Assembly: GCF_023715145.1 (NCBI RefSeq)
Contig: NZ_JAMBNP010000002.1
Location: 558,001-622,000, forward strand
Length of the DNA: 64,000 nucleotides
DNA from: Paenibacillus glycanilyticus
GTDB lineage: Bacteria; Bacillota; Bacilli; Paenibacillales; Paenibacillaceae
Direction: 5' to 3'
How positions within the stretch are numbered: position 1 is the first letter of the stretch; each line of letters opens with the position of its first letter. This document shows positions 26,900 through 36,819 of this stretch, one piece after another. Below the pieces are notes generated by a model. The model saw only the letters and a list, made by a program, of their open reading frames with translations, had not been told where the DNA came from and did not search any database. The position numbers were made by a program, and so were the translations under genes.

Positions 26900-27799
26900 A
26901 TGAGTCAAACGAAATTCAGATCCGGCTTTGTGGCTATAATCGGCCGTCCTAATGTCGGCAAATCCACGCTTATGAACCATTTAATCGGGCAAAAAATCGC
27001 CATTATGTCGGATAAGCCCCAAACGACGCGCAATAAAATTCATGGCGTGTATACGACGGATACTACCCAGATCGTATTCCTGGATACACCGGGTATTCAT
27101 AAACCGCAGTCCAAGCTTGGCGATTATATGATGAAGACGGCAGAAGGCGCCTTGAAAGAGGTCGAGGCTGTACTCTTCTTAATCGACGTTGCAGACGGAT
27201 TGGGCGGCGGCGACCGTTTTATTATCGAGCAGCTTAAGAAAGTGGATACGCCCGTATTCCTTGTCATGAACAAGATCGACAAGGTTCAGCCTGAACAGCT
27301 TCTGTCGACCATTACGCAGTACAAGGATCTGTATCCTTTCGCGGAGATCGTACCTATCTCGGCACTTCAGGGCAATAACGTCGAAACGCTGCTAACGCAG
27401 ATTCAGAAGTATTTGCCGGAAGGACCTCAATACTACCCGGCTGACCAGGTTACGGACCATCCGGAGCAATTTGTCTGCGCCGAGCTTATCCGCGAGAAAA
27501 TCCTGCATATGACCCGCGAGGAGATTCCCCATTCCATTGCCGTCGGTATTGAAGATATGCGCGTTCAGGAGAATGGCGTAGTCTATATTGGCGCCGTTAT
27601 TTTCGTCGAGCGGGATTCGCAGAAGGGGATTATTATCGGCAAGAAGGGCGCCTTGCTGAAGGAAGTGGGCAAGCAAGCCCGCCGCGATATTGAAGCGCTG
27701 CTTGGATCACGCACATTCCTGGAGCTTTGGGTCAAGGTGAAGAAGGATTGGCGCAACCAGGAGCGCGTTTTGAAAGATTTCGGCTTCCGGAACGATTAA
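26900..27799 (+). CDS. era: GTPase Era
   Basis: Era is an essential GTPase that binds the 3' end of 16S rRNA and supports 30S assembly. The 299-residue protein has G1 GRPNVGKS at residues 15-22, switch residues around [11 protein letters not shown]3 DTPGIHKP, G4 NKID, and a C-terminal KH RNA-binding domain with [17 protein letters not shown] near 240-256. The start is the ATG at 26900 with AAGGAAG about 14 bases upstream. Clustering with ybeY agrees with their shared role in rRNA maturation. Confidence 0.97.
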   Translation: MSQTKFRSGFVAIIGRPNVGKSTLMNHLIGQKIAIMSDKPQTTRNKIHGVYTTDTTQIVFLDTPGIHKPQSKLGDYMMKTAEGALKEVEAVLFLIDVADGLGGGDRFIIEQLKKVDTPVFLVMNKIDKVQPEQLLSTITQYKDLYPFAEIVPISALQGNNVETLLTQIQKYLPEGPQYYPADQVTDHPEQFVCAELIREKILHMTREEIPHSIAVGIEDMRVQENGVVYIGAVIFVERDSQKGIIIGKKGALLKEVGKQARRDIEALLGSRTFLELWVKVKKDWRNQERVLKDFGFRND

Positions 27800-27899
27800 G
27801 CCGGATTGACGAAATTTGTTAAGGATAGCATTCGTGGTTTTACCGCATCCTAATTACCGTCTAGGGCTTCATTTCCAAGGCGGAAAGGGATGAATACGA

Positions 27900-28061
27900 A
27901 TGCGGAATTTTTCGTGGAAGTATTTTACATTGACCGGTGACGTAGAGTCTTACATGCTCTACAAGGAAATGGATCAGCTTGGTCCAGAGAATCATCCTCA
28001 ACATTTGCCGGGAGACAATGAGGAGCTTGCTGCTGAGTTCGAGGATTCGTCTGCCCTTTAA
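27900..28061 (+). CDS. yqzL: YqzL family small protein (53 aa)
   Basis: A short gene between era and recO that matches the YqzL family of Bacillales: it starts MRNFSWKYFTLTGDVESYML, closely resembling the conserved WKxF-x-TG-x3-(T/S)Y pattern I recall for YqzL. The rest is acidic. AAAGGGA lies seven to twelve bases upstream of the ATG. Function is unknown. The location between era and recO is the same as in B. subtilis. Confidence 0.88.
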   Translation: MRNFSWKYFTLTGDVESYMLYKEMDQLGPENHPQHLPGDNEELAAEFEDSSAL

Positions 28062-28110
28062 TTAGTTATCCTGCAGGCTGCCTTGAAGTAAGCATGGGGG
28101 AGAAGGGTGT

Positions 28111-28860
28111 ATGCTGTATCGTGTGGAAGGCATTGTCATCCGCAGCATGGATTATGGGGAAGGCAATAAAATTATTACGCTTCTGACGAAAACAAACGGC
28201 AAGCTAGGCGTTATGGTGCGCGGCGCGAAGAAGGTGAAGAGCAGACATGCTTCTCTCGCGCAGCCATTTACATACGGCGAGTTCGTTTTTTTCCGGAATA
28301 AAGGATTAGGCACACTTAATGCTGGTGAGATTCTTGAATCTCACCATCTTTTGCGTGAACAGCTGGATCTGGCTGCTTACGCCTCTTATATGGCGGAGCT
28401 GACGGACAGAACGCTTCAAGAGGACGAGTCAGGCGCCTTATTGTTTGAACAGCTTAAGGCCGGCCTGATGGCGATGCAGGAGGGAAAGGATCCCCAAATT
28501 ATTTCGCATCTCTATGAGATGCGGATACTGGATGCTGCAGGCTATTCGCCTGAGCTTGAAAACTGCGTAAACTGCGGAAGCGAGGAAGGACCCTTCCGGT
28601 TAAGTCCTCACGCGGGAGGCGTGTTATGTCCGCGCTGCGCAAGGAATGACGCGCAGGCCGTTCCGATGGGCGAGGGTGCTTATAAATTGCTCAGATTGTT
28701 CAGCCGCATGGATCTTAGGCGTCTCGGAGCCATCCAAGTGAAGCCGGAGACCAAAAAAGAGCTGAAGAAGATTATGAGAGAACTTATGGATGTTCATATC
28801 GGCATTCCGCTGAAGTCCAGAACGTTTCTGGATCAGATGGATAAGTATTCTTTTGATTAA
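28111..28860 (+). CDS. recO: DNA repair protein RecO
   Basis: RecO mediates loading of RecA onto SSB-coated single strands and anneals complementary strands. The 249-residue protein shows the N-terminal OB-fold (YRVEGIVIRSMDYGEGNKII at 3-22), a helical middle, and the zinc finger made of CVNC near 151-154 and CPRC near 172-175. GGGGGAGAAGGG precedes the ATG. The gene is the last of the yqfC-to-recO run before the T-box leader. Confidence 0.96.
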   Translation: MLYRVEGIVIRSMDYGEGNKIITLLTKTNGKLGVMVRGAKKVKSRHASLAQPFTYGEFVFFRNKGLGTLNAGEILESHHLLREQLDLAAYASYMAELTDRTLQEDESGALLFEQLKAGLMAMQEGKDPQIISHLYEMRILDAAGYSPELENCVNCGSEEGPFRLSPHAGGVLCPRCARNDAQAVPMGEGAYKLLRLFSRMDLRRLGAIQVKPETKKELKKIMRELMDVHIGIPLKSRTFLDQMDKYSFD

Positions 28861-28964
28861 GCCCACGCCGGCGGGAAATGAACGAATAAAATGTCTACGG
28901 GAACAACTTCAAGAAGCGGTCCGGCTGAAACGAAGAGTGTGGGCATTAGTGCCTAATAACTGGT

Positions 28965-28993
28965 TTGACAACGGCATTAAAAATGTTTAATAT
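28965..28993 (+). promoter_or_regulatory. Sigma-A promoter of the glyQS T-box leader
   Basis: TTGACA (28965-28970), a 17-bp spacer and TAATAT (28988-28993) precede the T-box leader by the expected distance. Confidence 0.8.
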
Positions 28994-29004
28994 ATTGGAA
29001 TACG

Positions 29005-29241
29005 AATATGGACAGTGATGGAGAAAGTAGCAGTTGATGCCTTGTGATAGCGATTCGGGGACAGTGGAAGCCCGGGCAGGCCAAACTTGCGAAAGGGCAC
29101 TCCGGAGTCAGTTAACCAAAAGAGGATTTTCGCGCGTTGCTTGGCATATGCAGCCGCAAGCGGAAATCAAGTAGGGTGGAACCGCGGGAGTCAGCTCTCG
29201 TCCCTACGTCTGGCAGCAGGCGTAGAGACGGGAGCTTTTTG
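29005..29241 (+). promoter_or_regulatory. Glycine T-box riboswitch
   Basis: The leader of glyQS contains the universal T-box sequence AGGGTGGAACCGCGGG (29173-29188), which base-pairs with the acceptor end of uncharged tRNA. The stem I region begins with the GAGAAAGTAG motif near 29020. By alignment with the known B. subtilis glyQS leader, the specifier is the glycine codon GGC at 29096-29098 (after GCGAAAG). Uncharged tRNA-Gly is expected to favour the antiterminator and switch on glyQ and glyS. The specifier assignment is inference; the T-box itself is clear. Confidence 0.93.
29193..29241 (+). terminator. T-box-controlled terminator
   Basis: AGCTCTCGTCCCTACG (29193-29208) pairs with CGTAGAGACGGGAGCT (29221-29236), followed by a T-run. 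Its 5' arm lies directly downstream of the T-box sequence, so antiterminator and terminator compete. Confidence 0.92.
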
Positions 29242-29286
29242 TGTCCCCGGATCCGCCTTACTAAATGATAAAGGAGCGAAATGGTC

Positions 29287-30174
29287 ATGAATTTTCAAGG
29301 CATGATATTGACACTGCAGCAGTTCTGGGCAGAGCAAAACTGTATTCTCGTACAGCCGTACGATGTAGAGAAGGGCGCGGGCACGATGAACCCGATGACC
29401 TTCCTCCGCACGATTGGCCCGGAGCCATGGAACGTGGCTTATGTGGAGCCGTCGCGCCGTCCTGCTGACGGCCGTTACGGCGAGAACCCGAACCGGTTAT
29501 ACCAGCATCATCAATTCCAGGTTATTTTGAAGCCGTCCCCGGATAACATCCAGGAGCTTTACTTGGAAAGCTTGAAGCGCCTTGGCATCGATCCGAAGCA
29601 TCATGATATCCGCTTTGTTGAAGATAACTGGGAATCGCCTACGCTTGGTGCTTGGGGACTTGGATGGGAAGTATGGCTGAACGGCATGGAGATTACGCAG
29701 TTCACTTACTTCCAGCAGGTCGGCGGTATCGACGCTAACCCGGTTGCGGTGGAAATTACGTATGGTATGGAGCGTCTGGCTTCGTACATTCAGGAAAAAG
29801 AGAACGTGTTTGATCTGGAATGGGTAGACGGCGTAACTTACGGCGACGTTTTCCTGCAGCCGGAATTCGAGCACTCGAAATATACGTTTGAGACATCGGA
29901 TTCCGCGATGTTGTTCCAATTGTTCAACATGTACGAGGAAGAAGCGAAGAAAACGATGGAGCATAAGCTGGTGTTCCCGGCTTACGACTACGTTCTGAAA
30001 TGCTCCCATACGTTTAACTTGCTGGACGCACGGGGGGCGATCAGCGTAACGGAGCGTACGGGCTACATTATGCGCGTCCGCAACCTCGCGCGTGCCTGCG
30101 CAGCGACTTATCTGGAGGAGCGGGAACGTCTCGGCTTCCCTCTGTTGAAGAAAGGAGTGGAGAACAATGGCTAA
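29287..30174 (+). CDS. glyQ: Glycyl-tRNA synthetase alpha subunit
   Basis: This is the catalytic alpha chain of the bacterial (alpha-beta)2 glycyl-tRNA synthetase. About 295 residues match the family throughout, including [19 protein letters not shown] near 29-47 (motif 2-like ATP site), [16 protein letters not shown] and [10 protein letters not shown] (motif 3 region). AAGGAG at 29271-29276 serves either ATG 29281 or ATG 29287; I chose 29287 because family members begin MNFQ. It overlaps glyS by eight bases and is controlled by the upstream glycine T-box. Confidence 0.97.
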   Translation: MNFQGMILTLQQFWAEQNCILVQPYDVEKGAGTMNPMTFLRTIGPEPWNVAYVEPSRRPADGRYGENPNRLYQHHQFQVILKPSPDNIQELYLESLKRLGIDPKHHDIRFVEDNWESPTLGAWGLGWEVWLNGMEITQFTYFQQVGGIDANPVAVEITYGMERLASYIQEKENVFDLEWVDGVTYGDVFLQPEFEHSKYTFETSDSAMLFQLFNMYEEEAKKTMEHKLVFPAYDYVLKCSHTFNLLDARGAISVTERTGYIMRVRNLARACAATYLEERERLGFPLLKKGVENNG

Positions 30175-32248
30175 GGATTTATTGCTGGAGCTTGGACTTG
30201 AGGAAGTACCGGCGCGATTCGTGCGCGGTGCCATGAACCAATTGAAGGAGAAGGCGGTCAAATGGTTTGACGACTCGCGTATTCCTTACGAAGCGGTAGA
30301 AGTATTCGCTACGCCGCGCCGTCTTGCGTTGTACGTTAAAGGCGTGGTCGAGAAGCAAGAGGACGTAAACGAGCAGGTTAAAGGTCCTTCCCGCAAAATC
30401 GCCTTGGATGACCAAGGCAACTGGAGCAAAGCGGCGCTTGGCTTCGCTCGCAGCCAAGGCGTTGAGCCGGATCAATTCTTTTTCCAAGAGCTTGCCGGAG
30501 TTGAGTATGTCTATGCAAACAAAAGCAGCGTAGGCACGGATACGGCATCCGTATTGCCCGAAGGACTGACGAACCTCATTACGTCGATGTCCTTCCCGAA
30601 AAACATGCGTTGGGGCAGCTATGAGCTGAAGTTCGTCCGCCCAATTAAATGGATCATTGCATTGTTCGGTCAAGATATTATTCCTATCGAGATTACGAAT
30701 GTGAAGAGCGGCAACGTATCCCGCGGTCATCGCTTCCTTGGCGAAGAGACGGTTGTAGCTTCTCCCGCGGAATACAAAGAGCGTCTGCGCGAGCAGCACG
30801 TGATCGTTGACGTTGAAGAACGCGAGCAGATTATCGTGGCTCAAATCCAAGAGCTCGCCAAGGAAAAAAGCTGGGAGATCGCCATTAAAGAAGATTTGCT
30901 CGAAGAGGTCTTATTCCTGGTCGAGTATCCGAACGTATTATATGGGACGTTTGATCCTGCATTCCTCCGTATCCCGCAGGAGGTTCTCATTACGTCGATG
31001 CGCGAGCATCAGCGCTACTTCCCGGTATTAAATGCGGAAGGCCAGCTCCAGCCGTACTTCGTAACCGTGCGCAACGGTGACCGGACTTCGATCGACAATG
31101 TGGCGAAAGGCAACGAGAAAGTGCTTCGCGCGCGTCTGTCCGACGCGAAATTCTTCTACGAGGAAGATCAGAAGCTTGCTATTAACGATGCGCTTGCGAA
31201 GCTGGAGAATATCGTTTACCACGAAGAGCTGGGTTCGGTGGCGGACAAAGTAAGAAGAATTCGCGCAACGGCGGATCTGCTTGCAGCGAAGCTTGGTGTG
31301 GAAGCCGATACGGCTGCGGCAGCAAGCCGTGCAGCGGATATTTGCAAATTCGACCTTGTTACCCAGATGGTATACGAATTCCCTGAGCTGCAAGGCATTA
31401 TGGGTGAGGATTACGCCCGCAAAGCCGGTGAAAGCGCAGCGGTAGCAAAAGCAATCAACGAGCATTACCAGCCTCGCTTTGCAGGCGACCGTGCTCCGGC
31501 ATCCGTTGTAGGCGCGATTGTCAGCCTTGCTGACAAAATGGATACCATCGCGGGGTGCTTCTCCATCGGCATTATCCCGACAGGCTCTCAGGATCCTTAT
31601 GCCCTGCGCCGTCAGGCATCGGGTATCGTTCAGATCATTCTGGCTCAAGGACTTGACCTGAAGCTGACGGATCTGTTTGACGCCGCTCTGGAAGTGCATG
31701 CAGCACGCGGGATGAAACGCTCAAGCGACGAGATTCGTAAAGACCTGAACGACTTCTTTGCGCTTCGCGTGAAGAATGTTTTGTCGGAGCAAGCTAACCG
31801 GTATGACGTCGTTGATGCCGTAATGGCAACCGGATTCAATGATCTGCGTATTACCGTTGAACGCGCCGCGCTTATTAACGAACTGTCTTCCGGCAGCGAA
31901 CGCAGTGAATTCAAGCTGACTATTGATGCCTTTAACCGGGTATGCAATTTGGCTTCCAAAGCGGAATCGCGTTCGGTAGATCCGGCTCTGTTTGAAGAAG
32001 CGGCGGAAGGTGCTCTGTACGAGCAATGGCAAAAAGCCCACCCGGCAGTCGCAAGCGCAATTGCCGAGGGAGATATTGCTTCCGCACTCGCTAATTTGTC
32101 ATCGCTTAAACAAGCTATTAACGCTTATTTCGATTCGGTTATGGTTATGGCTAAAGATGACGCTGTACGCAGCAACCGTCTTGCCTCGCTTGCGCTGATT
32201 GCGGATGACATTACAGCAATAGCCGACTTCTCGAAGCTGGTCTGGTAA
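30167..32248 (+). CDS. glyS: Glycyl-tRNA synthetase beta subunit
   Basis: The beta chain binds tRNA-Gly and is needed for aminoacylation with GlyQ. The 693-residue protein shows the family N-terminus [23 protein letters not shown] near 142-150, REHQRYFPV near 279-287, and an HD-like central region with [16 protein letters not shown] near 452-467. The C-terminal anticodon-binding domain (DALR type) follows. A GGAGTGGAGAA site lies within the end of glyQ. No obvious terminator follows the stop. Confidence 0.97.
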   Translation: MAKDLLLELGLEEVPARFVRGAMNQLKEKAVKWFDDSRIPYEAVEVFATPRRLALYVKGVVEKQEDVNEQVKGPSRKIALDDQGNWSKAALGFARSQGVEPDQFFFQELAGVEYVYANKSSVGTDTASVLPEGLTNLITSMSFPKNMRWGSYELKFVRPIKWIIALFGQDIIPIEITNVKSGNVSRGHRFLGEETVVASPAEYKERLREQHVIVDVEEREQIIVAQIQELAKEKSWEIAIKEDLLEEVLFLVEYPNVLYGTFDPAFLRIPQEVLITSMREHQRYFPVLNAEGQLQPYFVTVRNGDRTSIDNVAKGNEKVLRARLSDAKFFYEEDQKLAINDALAKLENIVYHEELGSVADKVRRIRATADLLAAKLGVEADTAAAASRAADICKFDLVTQMVYEFPELQGIMGEDYARKAGESAAVAKAINEHYQPRFAGDRAPASVVGAIVSLADKMDTIAGCFSIGIIPTGSQDPYALRRQASGIVQIILAQGLDLKLTDLFDAALEVHAARGMKRSSDEIRKDLNDFFALRVKNVLSEQANRYDVVDAVMATGFNDLRITVERAALINELSSGSERSEFKLTIDAFNRVCNLASKAESRSVDPALFEEAAEGALYEQWQKAHPAVASAIAEGDIASALANLSSLKQAINAYFDSVMVMAKDDAVRSNRLASLALIADDITAIADFSKLVW

Positions 32249-32308
32249 TTACTCTTCATTCGTCATTGCATCATTGTCGTCAATCCATAGAAGGAAGGGA
32301 TGATGATT

Positions 32309-33121
32309 ATGGCAGGCTCAGCCGAAGTAATTATCTATGTTGTATCTGATGCTGCAGGGGATACGGGAGAGCTTGTGGTCCGTGCCGCGGTCGCGCAATT
32401 TCATCCCGTTCAGACGGACATCCGCCGCGCACCGTTTGTGATGGATGTCCCGACCCTGGAAAGGTTTGTTCTGCAAGCCAAGCTGTCCGGCGCTATCGTG
32501 CTGTATACGCTTGTTATTCCGCATCTGCGGGAGGCGATGAAGAACCTGGCCAAGGAGCATGAAGTCGAAGCGATTGATCTTCTTGGCTCGCTGATTGAAA
32601 GTCTGGAGCGGCAGACGGGCCGTCATTCCCGTCAAGAGCCTGGTCTTAACCATGTGCTTGACGCGGATTATTTCCGCAAGGTGGATGCTGTCGAGTTTGC
32701 CGTGCGCTATGATGATGCCAAAGACCCTTCAGGGGTACTAAAAGCCGATATCGTCCTGATCGGCGTATCGCGGACGTCGAAGACTCCGCTGTCCATGTAT
32801 CTGGCGCATCAGAAATACAAGGTAGCCAACATCCCGCTCGTCCCGGAAATCAAGGCACCGAAGGAGCTGTTCAATGTCCCGGTTGAACGGATCATCGGCC
32901 TTACGATTGGCGTTCCGTATTTGAACATCATCCGCAAGGAACGGCTGAAGGCGCTGGGGCTGCCAGACAATGCGTCGTACGCGGCGGAGGACCGGATCTT
33001 TAAGGAGCTTGAATACGCGGAAGGCATAATGAAACAAATCGGCTGCGTCGTGATCGATGTGTCGCATCGAGCGGTAGAAGAAACGGCAAGTCTGATTATG
33101 GAGCATTTTCGCGGCGTGTAA
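32309..33121 (+). CDS. Pyruvate, phosphate dikinase regulatory protein (kinase/pyrophosphorylase, YqfL)
   Basis: This DUF299-family protein reversibly phosphorylates PPDK or PEP synthase: ADP-dependent inactivation and phosphate-dependent reactivation. The roughly 270-residue protein has the P-loop-like motif GVSRTSKTPLS near 149-159, the N-terminal VVSDAAGDTGE (near 11-21), and the conserved DADYFRKVDAVEFAVRYDD segment near 113-131. Three ATGs follow AAGGAAGGG closely; 32309 gives the best spacing. It corresponds to B. subtilis yqfL by position. No PPDK gene is in the window. Confidence 0.92.
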   Translation: MAGSAEVIIYVVSDAAGDTGELVVRAAVAQFHPVQTDIRRAPFVMDVPTLERFVLQAKLSGAIVLYTLVIPHLREAMKNLAKEHEVEAIDLLGSLIESLERQTGRHSRQEPGLNHVLDADYFRKVDAVEFAVRYDDAKDPSGVLKADIVLIGVSRTSKTPLSMYLAHQKYKVANIPLVPEIKAPKELFNVPVERIIGLTIGVPYLNIIRKERLKALGLPDNASYAAEDRIFKELEYAEGIMKQIGCVVIDVSHRAVEETASLIMEHFRGV

Positions 33122-33207
33122 GCCAAAATGCAGGATTTTTTTGAAGACTTGCCGTATATAATAGTACGGTAATTGAAATATACAAAAAAATGAGCGGTGA
33201 TGCGTGA

Positions 33208-33678
33208 TTGGAGCATAAACAACCGACGATCGTCGTTGACGGCGACGCTTGTCCCGTTAAGACCGAAATTGCTTTGGCCGCGCGCAGCTTCCGTGTTCCG
33301 GTAGTCATGGTATCCTCCTATGACCATCGGCTTGAGCCTCAAGAAGGTGTTTCGGTTGTGCAAGTCGACCGGAGCAGCCAATCGGTCGATTTGTATATCG
33401 TAAATCATATATCCAAAGGCGATATCGTGATTACGCAGGATTTTGGTCTAGCATGCATTGCGATCGGGAAGGGAGCGGTCGTCTTGTCTACACGCGGCGA
33501 AGAGTATTCGGACGAGAACATCGATTATTTGATGGAACGGCGTCACGAAGCGGCGAAACGAAGGCGTGCGGGCGGCAAGACGAAGGGCCCAAAAGCAATG
33601 AACAGCGACGATCGGGAGCGTTTTCAACAAAAGTTGACAAAAGTTTTATCAAACTTGCAGGAGAAACATGACATATAG
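33208..33678 (+). CDS. UPF0178 family protein (YaiI/YqxD)
   Basis: A 156-residue protein of the YaiI/YqxD family with an NYN/PIN-like fold. The N-terminal VVDGDACPVK (near 9-18) and the central VDLYIVNHISKGDIVITQDFGLA (aspartates near 56-75) are the conserved acidic sites, suggesting a metal-dependent nuclease-like centre, but no activity is established. The start is TTG 33208, seven bases after GGTGA; no ATG fits. It precedes dnaG-sigA as in B. subtilis, where the corresponding operon drives the main sigma factor. Confidence 0.9.
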   Translation: MEHKQPTIVVDGDACPVKTEIALAARSFRVPVVMVSSYDHRLEPQEGVSVVQVDRSSQSVDLYIVNHISKGDIVITQDFGLACIAIGKGAVVLSTRGEEYSDENIDYLMERRHEAAKRRRAGGKTKGPKAMNSDDRERFQQKLTKVLSNLQEKHDI

Positions 33679-33719
33679 CGAATATTATTTACGTGTCATT
33701 AGGATGAAGGTGATGGACC

Positions 33720-35558
33720 ATGACCTACGGTAAAATACCGGATGACGTTATTGAGGCGGTACGCCGTCATCATGACATCGTAGATACGGTGAGCAAATAC
33801 GTTCATCTCTCGAAGAACGGCAAGTACATGAAAGGGCTTTGTCCCTTCCATTCCGAGAAGACGCCATCCTTTACCGTCACACCGGAACTGCAGATTTTTC
33901 ATTGTTACGGCTGCGGCAAGACAGGCAATGTCATAAGGTTCGTGGAAGAGATTGAAAGCTATACCTTTCCGGAAGCGGTCCGAGTGCTTGCCGAACAAGC
34001 AGGCATCCCTGTAACCTGGGCGAACCCGGACGGCGCTAAGCCAACAGCCGCCGATACGGATCGGAGCTCGATTCTGGAAGCGCATGAGCTGACTGCGAAG
34101 CTGTACAACTATTTACTGAACAACACGCAGCATGGCCGGGCAGCCAAGGATTATTTACGGGACCGCGGGCTTGGCGACAAGCTGATCAATCATTTTATGA
34201 TCGGCTACGCACCGGAACAGTGGGATACGCTAAGCCGGTTTTTATCGGCAAGAAATTTCGATCCCTCCTTAATGGAGAAAGGCGGGCTGCTATCTGCGAA
34301 GTCAGACGGAAGTGGATATGTAGACCGGTTTCGGGGACGAATTATGTTTCCGATATGGGATCGGGACGGCAAGGTAACCGCGTTTGCGGGGCGAATAATC
34401 GGCGAAGGCCAGCCGAAATATTTGAACTCTCCGGAAACCATGATTTTTACCAAAAGCCGTATGTTATACAATCTGCATCATGCGCGACCTGCCATCCGCA
34501 AGAGCAAGCAAGTCGTCTTATTCGAAGGGTATATGGATGTTATTAAATCTTGGAGCGCGGGCGTGAAGAATGGGATCGCCACGATGGGAACGGCTTTGAC
34601 GGAGGAGCATTGCACGATACTTGCCCGCCAGGCCGAAGAAATTGTGGTCTGTTACGATGGTGACGACGCTGGACAAGCAGCCGCCATGAAATCCATTCCT
34701 ATGCTAGAAGGAGCAGGGCTTAGAGTGATGGTATCCATGCTTCCGAAAGGAAAAGATCCGGATGAATATATAACCGAGTACGGTCCGGATACTTATCTGC
34801 GAGAAGTGATTGATCAGCCTGTCACAACTACAAAATTTAAGCTTATATATTCAAGAAAAAACCATATACTGCTAAAAGAAGAAGGTCGGAAAAATTACTT
34901 GCTTGAAGCCGCTGGAATTGTGGCAGAGCTTGATTCCGCTATCGAACGCGAGGTTTATCTGCAGGAGCTTTCACGCGAATTTAATTTCCCATTAGAGGTA
35001 TTGAAGCAGGATTGTCATATTAAGCATCAAGAATTGCAAAAAAAGAAACCCGGAAGGGATAATAACGACAATTCGTGGAATAATGGTAGGAATGAAAATC
35101 GCCGAAGATCGGGGCCTCCTGCGCTGCTGCCTGCTTATACCTATGTAGAGCGGCGGCTGCTTCATGTGATGATGCGCGACAGAGATGTAGCGCTGACCGT
35201 ACATGAGAAGCTGGGGGACGCGTTCAATATTGAGGATCACGCAGCGCTTGCTGCTTATTTATACGCATTTTATGCGCAGGGCTATGATCCGGATGCCGGG
35301 CGGTTTATTGCCTCACTCCAAGACGAACGTCTGGAGAGAACGGCTGCAGCCATTCTGATGATGGACGGAGATTTTCCTTTTGACGATGCAATTTTGGAAG
35401 CCGATATTCAGGACATTATCAAGGTTCCTAGGTTCCGGGAAGTCGACCGAAAAAAAGAGGAAATGATGCAGGCGGAACGCGCCGGAGATCATCTGCTCGC
35501 TGCGCAAATGTTAAGTGAGATTATAACCCTAGAGAGACAGCTAAAAGGAACGACTTGA
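33720..35558 (+). CDS. dnaG: DNA primase
   Basis: DnaG makes RNA primers for replication. The 612-residue protein has the N-terminal CHC2 zinc finger with C41, H44, C62 and C65, the TOPRIM catalytic core with VVLFEGYMDVI near 263-273 and YDGDDAGQ near 309-316, and a C-terminal helicase-binding domain after a hydrophilic linker (KKKPGRDNNDNSWNNG near 440-455). GAAGGTGATGG precedes the ATG. It is followed 31 bases later by sigA, the macromolecular-synthesis operon order. Confidence 0.97.
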   Translation: MTYGKIPDDVIEAVRRHHDIVDTVSKYVHLSKNGKYMKGLCPFHSEKTPSFTVTPELQIFHCYGCGKTGNVIRFVEEIESYTFPEAVRVLAEQAGIPVTWANPDGAKPTAADTDRSSILEAHELTAKLYNYLLNNTQHGRAAKDYLRDRGLGDKLINHFMIGYAPEQWDTLSRFLSARNFDPSLMEKGGLLSAKSDGSGYVDRFRGRIMFPIWDRDGKVTAFAGRIIGEGQPKYLNSPETMIFTKSRMLYNLHHARPAIRKSKQVVLFEGYMDVIKSWSAGVKNGIATMGTALTEEHCTILARQAEEIVVCYDGDDAGQAAAMKSIPMLEGAGLRVMVSMLPKGKDPDEYITEYGPDTYLREVIDQPVTTTKFKLIYSRKNHILLKEEGRKNYLLEAAGIVAELDSAIEREVYLQELSREFNFPLEVLKQDCHIKHQELQKKKPGRDNNDNSWNNGRNENRRRSGPPALLPAYTYVERRLLHVMMRDRDVALTVHEKLGDAFNIEDHAALAAYLYAFYAQGYDPDAGRFIASLQDERLERTAAAILMMDGDFPFDDAILEADIQDIIKVPRFREVDRKKEEMMQAERAGDHLLAAQMLSEIITLERQLKGTT

Positions 35559-35589
35559 CTATCGGTTCTAGGGAGGAGGGAGTCGGAAT

Positions 35590-36720
35590 ATGGCGAATGA
35601 TCAGCATACTGAACTAGATGCCGAACAAAAATTGGATTTAGTGAAGGAACAATTGATTGAACAGGGGAAGAAAAGAGCCTCCTTAACTTATAAAGAGATT
35701 ATGGAGAAATTATCGCCGTTTGATCAAGATCCGGAGCAAATCGACGAGTTTTTCGAACAGCTTGATGATTTAGGAATTGAGGTATTAAACGAAAGAGATG
35801 AGGATCGCGATCCGCTTAACCGCGGCGAGGATTCTGATCGTGAGCAGGATGATTTCAACTTCGACGATGACCTGGCCTTACCTCCAGGGATCAAGATTAA
35901 TGACCCTGTACGGATGTACTTAAAGGAAATTGGTCGTGTTCCGCTCCTGTCGGCGGATGATGAAATCGAACTCGCAAGACGGATTGAGAACGGGGATGAG
36001 GAAGCAAAGCGGAGACTTGCTGAAGCGAACCTTCGTCTCGTTGTCAGTATCGCAAAACGCTACGTCGGCCGTGGCATGCTGTTCCTTGATTTGATTCAAG
36101 AAGGCAACATGGGCTTGATTAAAGCGGTTGAGAAGTTTGATCATCAAAAAGGCTTTAAATTCAGTACGTATGCAACATGGTGGATTCGCCAAGCGATTAC
36201 CCGCGCAATTGCGGACCAAGCGCGTACCATTCGGATTCCGGTTCATATGGTCGAAACGATCAACAAGCTGATTCGGGTATCGAGACAGCTCCTTCAAGAG
36301 CTTGGACGCGAACCGACCCCGGAAGAAATTGCGGCTGAGATGGAACTTAGCACGGATAAAGTCAGAGAAATCATGAAGATTGCACAAGAGCCTGTATCGC
36401 TCGAAACACCGATTGGTGAAGAAGACGATTCGCATCTGGGCGACTTCATTGAAGATCAGGAAGCATTGGCACCAGCTGATGCAGCGGCTTACGAGCTGCT
36501 CAAGGAACAGCTTGAGGATGTTCTTGATACGCTGACCGAACGTGAAGAGAATGTTCTCCGCCTGCGCTTTGGACTCGACGATGGCCGTACTCGCACCCTC
36601 GAAGAGGTTGGTAAAGTATTCGGCGTAACCCGTGAACGGATTCGTCAGATCGAAGCAAAAGCATTGCGGAAGCTTCGTCACCCTAGCCGCAGCAAACGGC
36701 TTAAAGATTTCCTAGAATAA
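35590..36720 (+). CDS. sigA: RNA polymerase primary sigma factor SigA (RpoD)
   Basis: This is the housekeeping sigma factor. The 376-residue protein has region 1.1 in acidic form (about 1-95), region 1.2 ([16 protein letters not shown] near 105-120), region 2 with [29 protein letters not shown] (regions 2.2-2.4), region 3, and region 4.2 with the helix-turn-helix [21 protein letters not shown] near 338-358. GGGAGGAGGGAG precedes the ATG. The promoter hexamers listed here fit recognition by this factor. An intrinsic terminator follows. Confidence 0.98.
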   Translation: MANDQHTELDAEQKLDLVKEQLIEQGKKRASLTYKEIMEKLSPFDQDPEQIDEFFEQLDDLGIEVLNERDEDRDPLNRGEDSDREQDDFNFDDDLALPPGIKINDPVRMYLKEIGRVPLLSADDEIELARRIENGDEEAKRRLAEANLRLVVSIAKRYVGRGMLFLDLIQEGNMGLIKAVEKFDHQKGFKFSTYATWWIRQAITRAIADQARTIRIPVHMVETINKLIRVSRQLLQELGREPTPEEIAAEMELSTDKVREIMKIAQEPVSLETPIGEEDDSHLGDFIEDQEALAPADAAAYELLKEQLEDVLDTLTEREENVLRLRFGLDDGRTRTLEEVGKVFGVTRERIRQIEAKALRKLRHPSRSKRLKDFLE

Positions 36721-36739
36721 GATAGCCTTAACCGATAAC

Positions 36740-36772
36740 GACCTTTCTGCTCTTGCAGCAAGGTCTTTTTTT
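36740..36772 (+). terminator. Intrinsic terminator after sigA
   Basis: GACCTT-CTGC pairs with GCAG-AAGGTC across one mismatch, with loop TCTT, and seven T residues follow. Confidence 0.92.
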
Positions 36773-36819
36773 CCGATTGACCTAATCGTCATTCTACCCG
36801 AGAGGACAACATAAGGCAT

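Noticed and set aside
29087..29290. A 67-codon frame in the glyQS leader
   Set aside because: It lies inside the T-box leader and its terminator and lacks a ribosome binding site.
33141..33162. TTGAAG followed by TATAAT before the yqxD-dnaG-sigA genes
   Set aside because: The TATAAT box is good but the spacing to TTGAAG is only ten bases and no other -35 hexamer fits, so I did not call a promoter although one is expected in this region.
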